Origin: an uncultured Clostridium sp. | Lineage (GTDB): Bacteria; Bacillota; Clostridia; Lachnospirales; Lachnospiraceae | Reading direction: 5' to 3' | Assembly: GCA_900551225.1 (NCBI GenBank) | Contig: URUZ01000283.1 | Coordinates: 1 to 8,019, forward strand | Length of the DNA: 8,019 bases | Shown: positions 6,562 to 8,019 of the stretch, piece by piece | Position numbering within the stretch: position 1 is the first letter of the stretch | Layout of the letters: the number at the start of each line of letters is the position of its first letter | Program-made: the position numbers and the translations under genes | The notes under the pieces: model-generated | The model's input: only the letters and a program-made list of their open reading frames with translations | Told to the model about the DNA's origin: nothing | Database searches by the model: none

Positions 6562-7497
6562 ATGAAAAAATATATATTAACGGGATGTTTTATAATAATC
6601 GTTATAGGATTTTTATTGGTCAGAAAGATAAACATTCTTCAGCCGCAAGCGGTAGTATTGCCGGCAATTTCTAAGGATATTGCCAATGGGATGTTAAAAG
6701 AAAATGAATGTTACATTGTCCGGGTTACAGATTCCGACGATGAAGAATTTGATTTTTCCCGTTGGTACTATATGGAAGGAACAGAAAAAAAATCGATATT
6801 TTTAATAGGACACCGTCCGGTGGATGAATTATCATATATATTTATGGAACCGGAGCGCAACAGTTTTTTGGTCAAAGGATATGTTGATGAACAATTGACG
6901 CTACATCATAGAAAGCCGGAATGGTATTTGATCGAGCCAATAAAACGCGATTACGGACTGGAAGATTATCGGCAGGAGCAACGGTTTTTTTACCCGGGGA
7001 AATATTTAGATGTGTATGATGTGGAGCAGAACGACTACTATCCGACCAATACTTACGATTTGACTTGGGATAGATCATGGGAATACTACTTAAAACAGGA
7101 CGGATATTATAAAATCCGTTCCAGGTGGAATGGAAATGAACTGGAATGGTTTTTGGTATATGATGAGATTGATTCTGCCAATGACAACAGCGGTGAGATG
7201 CGTCGTTTTGAGGACGGTCATACAGAAAAAAGAATATATATTGAAGGTAATTCTCCAGAATATCTCCTTGGCGCAGAAATTCTGAATAACGGATATGATG
7301 ACCAAAAATGCGGTGATTTTTTTATGGTTAAAGGTGATTTGAAGGAGAATGGAGATGGAATTGAACGGTTGGAAATATATAAATGGTGGATAAACACACC
7401 TTTTAAATATAAAGACGGTTCTGGTTTTGGGGTTAAGGACAGCAATGGATTCAGCCAGTCTGATATAGAATCCGGTATATATAAGAGTTATCGATGA
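6562..7497 (+). CDS. Membrane-anchored protein of unknown function, Tyr/Trp-rich
   Basis: A 311-residue protein that I do not recognise. The N-terminus MKKYILTGCFIIIVIGFLLV is a single membrane anchor or uncleaved signal. The rest (about 25-311) is hydrophilic, acidic and unusually rich in Tyr, Trp and Phe, for example YIFMEPERNSF, YYPTNTYDLTWDRSWEYYL and YKWWI, a pattern common in extracellular beta-sheet proteins. It is therefore likely displayed outside the membrane. The frame is open from a TTG at 6505, which would add 19 residues including two adjacent Trp, but that TTG has no ribosome site. The ATG at 6562 begins the signal-like sequence and follows GGAGGGAGA (6542-6550) at a somewhat long spacing, so I prefer it. 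It is AT-richer than the transporter genes by eye and overlaps the following lipoprotein frame by ATGA, suggesting a two-gene surface operon. Confidence 0.72.
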   Translation: MKKYILTGCFIIIVIGFLLVRKINILQPQAVVLPAISKDIANGMLKENECYIVRVTDSDDEEFDFSRWYYMEGTEKKSIFLIGHRPVDELSYIFMEPERNSFLVKGYVDEQLTLHHRKPEWYLIEPIKRDYGLEDYRQEQRFFYPGKYLDVYDVEQNDYYPTNTYDLTWDRSWEYYLKQDGYYKIRSRWNGNELEWFLVYDEIDSANDNSGEMRRFEDGHTEKRIYIEGNSPEYLLGAEILNNGYDDQKCGDFFMVKGDLKENGDGIERLEIYKWWINTPFKYKDGSGFGVKDSNGFSQSDIESGIYKSYR

Positions 7498-7507
7498 GCT
7501 GCTGTAT

Positions 7508-7512
7508 GGAGG
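7508..7512 (+). promoter_or_regulatory. Ribosome site bearing on the lipoprotein start
   Basis: GGAGG lies only 2 nt before the ATG at 7515 but 8 nt before an in-frame GTG at 7521, which is the ideal spacing. Other in-frame ATGs occur at 7494 (overlapping the previous stop as ATGA) and 7506. By spacing alone, GTG 7521 is best; by translational coupling, ATG 7494 is also reasonable. All four leave the same lipoprotein signal intact. Confidence 0.4.
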
Positions 7513-7514
7513 CT

Positions 7515-8019
7515 ATGAAAGTGCAGATTTTTATCCGTAAAATTTTTTCTATTATGTTATTATGTTTAGGGCTATGTGCCTGCAGCAGCAATGAATCCTC
7601 TCCTGAGATTTCTGGGGAGGATTTAACACATGCTGAGAATGATGAGCAGGTATATGCTTTGAATAATAAGGCTAATTTATTTGGAGAATACTTGTTTATC
7701 AATTCAATGCGTACAAATCTTATCTTTAATGACAAGGACGACGCTGGTAACTATCATTCATGGCAGTTTCCAGATGATCTTCTTCCTGGGGTAATGAGAA
7801 CATATTCGCATTTTAAGTATAAAGACCAATTGATTTGCGTTTCACAAATAGAGGGCGGGAACAGTGAAATCATTATATATGATTCGAGTTTTTTGATCAA
7901 AAGCAGGAAAAAAATTACAATTTTTAATCAGCGATACATTTCTGGTAATTTGCTTTATGGCTATAACAATTCCAGGGATCGTTCAATTATAAAAGCAATT
8001 GATTTAGAGACACTAGAGG
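7515..8019 (+). CDS. Lipoprotein of unknown function, N-terminal part (runs off the right edge)
   Basis: An open frame with no stop to the window end, at least 168 codons from the ATG at 7515. The N-terminus has a basic segment (KVQIFIRK), a hydrophobic core (FSIMLLCLGL) and a lipobox LCAC, with cysteine 23 as the expected lipid-modified residue, followed by a Ser/Glu-rich tether (SSNESSPEISGED). This marks a lipoprotein anchored on the outer face of the membrane. The remainder has short alternating hydrophobic strands, such as QLICVSQIEGGNSEIIIYDSSFLI and RSIIKAIDLETLE, suggestive of beta-propeller blades. That fold is only a guess from a partial sequence. The start is uncertain among 7494, 7506, 7515 and GTG 7521. 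Base composition is AT-rich like the preceding gene, with which it probably forms an operon through the ATGA overlap at 7494-7497. Confidence 0.8.
   Translation, partial: MKVQIFIRKIFSIMLLCLGLCACSSNESSPEISGEDLTHAENDEQVYALNNKANLFGEYLFINSMRTNLIFNDKDDAGNYHSWQFPDDLLPGVMRTYSHFKYKDQLICVSQIEGGNSEIIIYDSSFLIKSRKKITIFNQRYISGNLLYGYNNSRDRSIIKAIDLETLE

Noticed and set aside
6562..6590. Lipobox in the anchored protein (ILTGC)
   Set aside because: The cysteine is residue 9 and precedes the hydrophobic stretch instead of following it, so signal peptidase II processing is not expected.
5964..6635. Minus-strand open frame of 223 codons
   Set aside because: Mostly antisense to the binding domain of the permease fusion, which carries clear family motifs; no promoter or ribosome site supports it, and its start falls inside the next gene.

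Overview
This window looks like chromosomal DNA of a Gram-positive anaerobe of the Clostridia, probably a Lachnospiraceae member of the Enterocloster/Clostridium clostridioforme kind. That placement is an inference from strong AGGAGG-type ribosome sites, AT-rich spacers between GC-richer core genes, the gene families present, and an adenine deaminase next to an osmolyte-type ABC transporter. No rRNA, tRNA, CRISPR array, insertion sequence or origin is visible.

Layout from left to right. (1) 1-226, minus strand: the first 75 codons of an adenine deaminase-like amidohydrolase that continues beyond the left edge. Its upstream region holds two 13-bp direct repeats and an overlapping dyad that look like a repressor site. 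(2) 450-2543, plus strand: a 697-residue protein with a ComEC/Rec2-type metallo-beta-lactamase domain but no membrane part. Its N-terminus carries an IGNQAMVQ...IQR segment resembling the tag found on proteins that accompany extracellular contractile injection systems (eCIS). This is the most unusual gene here. (3) 2538-3407, minus strand: an AraC-type regulator fused to a GyrI-like ligand-binding domain; it converges on gene 2 and the two share a TTATAA double stop. (4) 3640-6386, plus strand: a two-gene ABC importer with an OpuCA/EgtV-type ATPase carrying CBS domains and a permease fused to its substrate-binding domain (OpuF/EgtU/BilE architecture). The two genes overlap by ATGA and lie behind a near-consensus extended -10 promoter. 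(5) 6387-6561: a spacer containing a perfect 12-bp inverted repeat around smaller nested arms. (6) 6562 to the right edge, plus strand: two AT-richer genes, a membrane-anchored protein of unknown function and the first part of a lipoprotein, overlapping by ATGA.

How the genes work together. The two ABC genes form a self-contained import system for a quaternary-amine-type solute: glycine betaine, choline or carnitine, or alternatively ergothioneine. The divergent AraC/GyrI regulator shares the 232-bp spacer with that operon and is the obvious candidate local regulator, though nothing in the sequence proves it. The deaminase start and the MBL gene are divergently transcribed and share a 223-bp spacer. 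The last two genes appear to form a separate cell-surface operon of different base composition. No convincing rho-independent terminator was found anywhere in the window.
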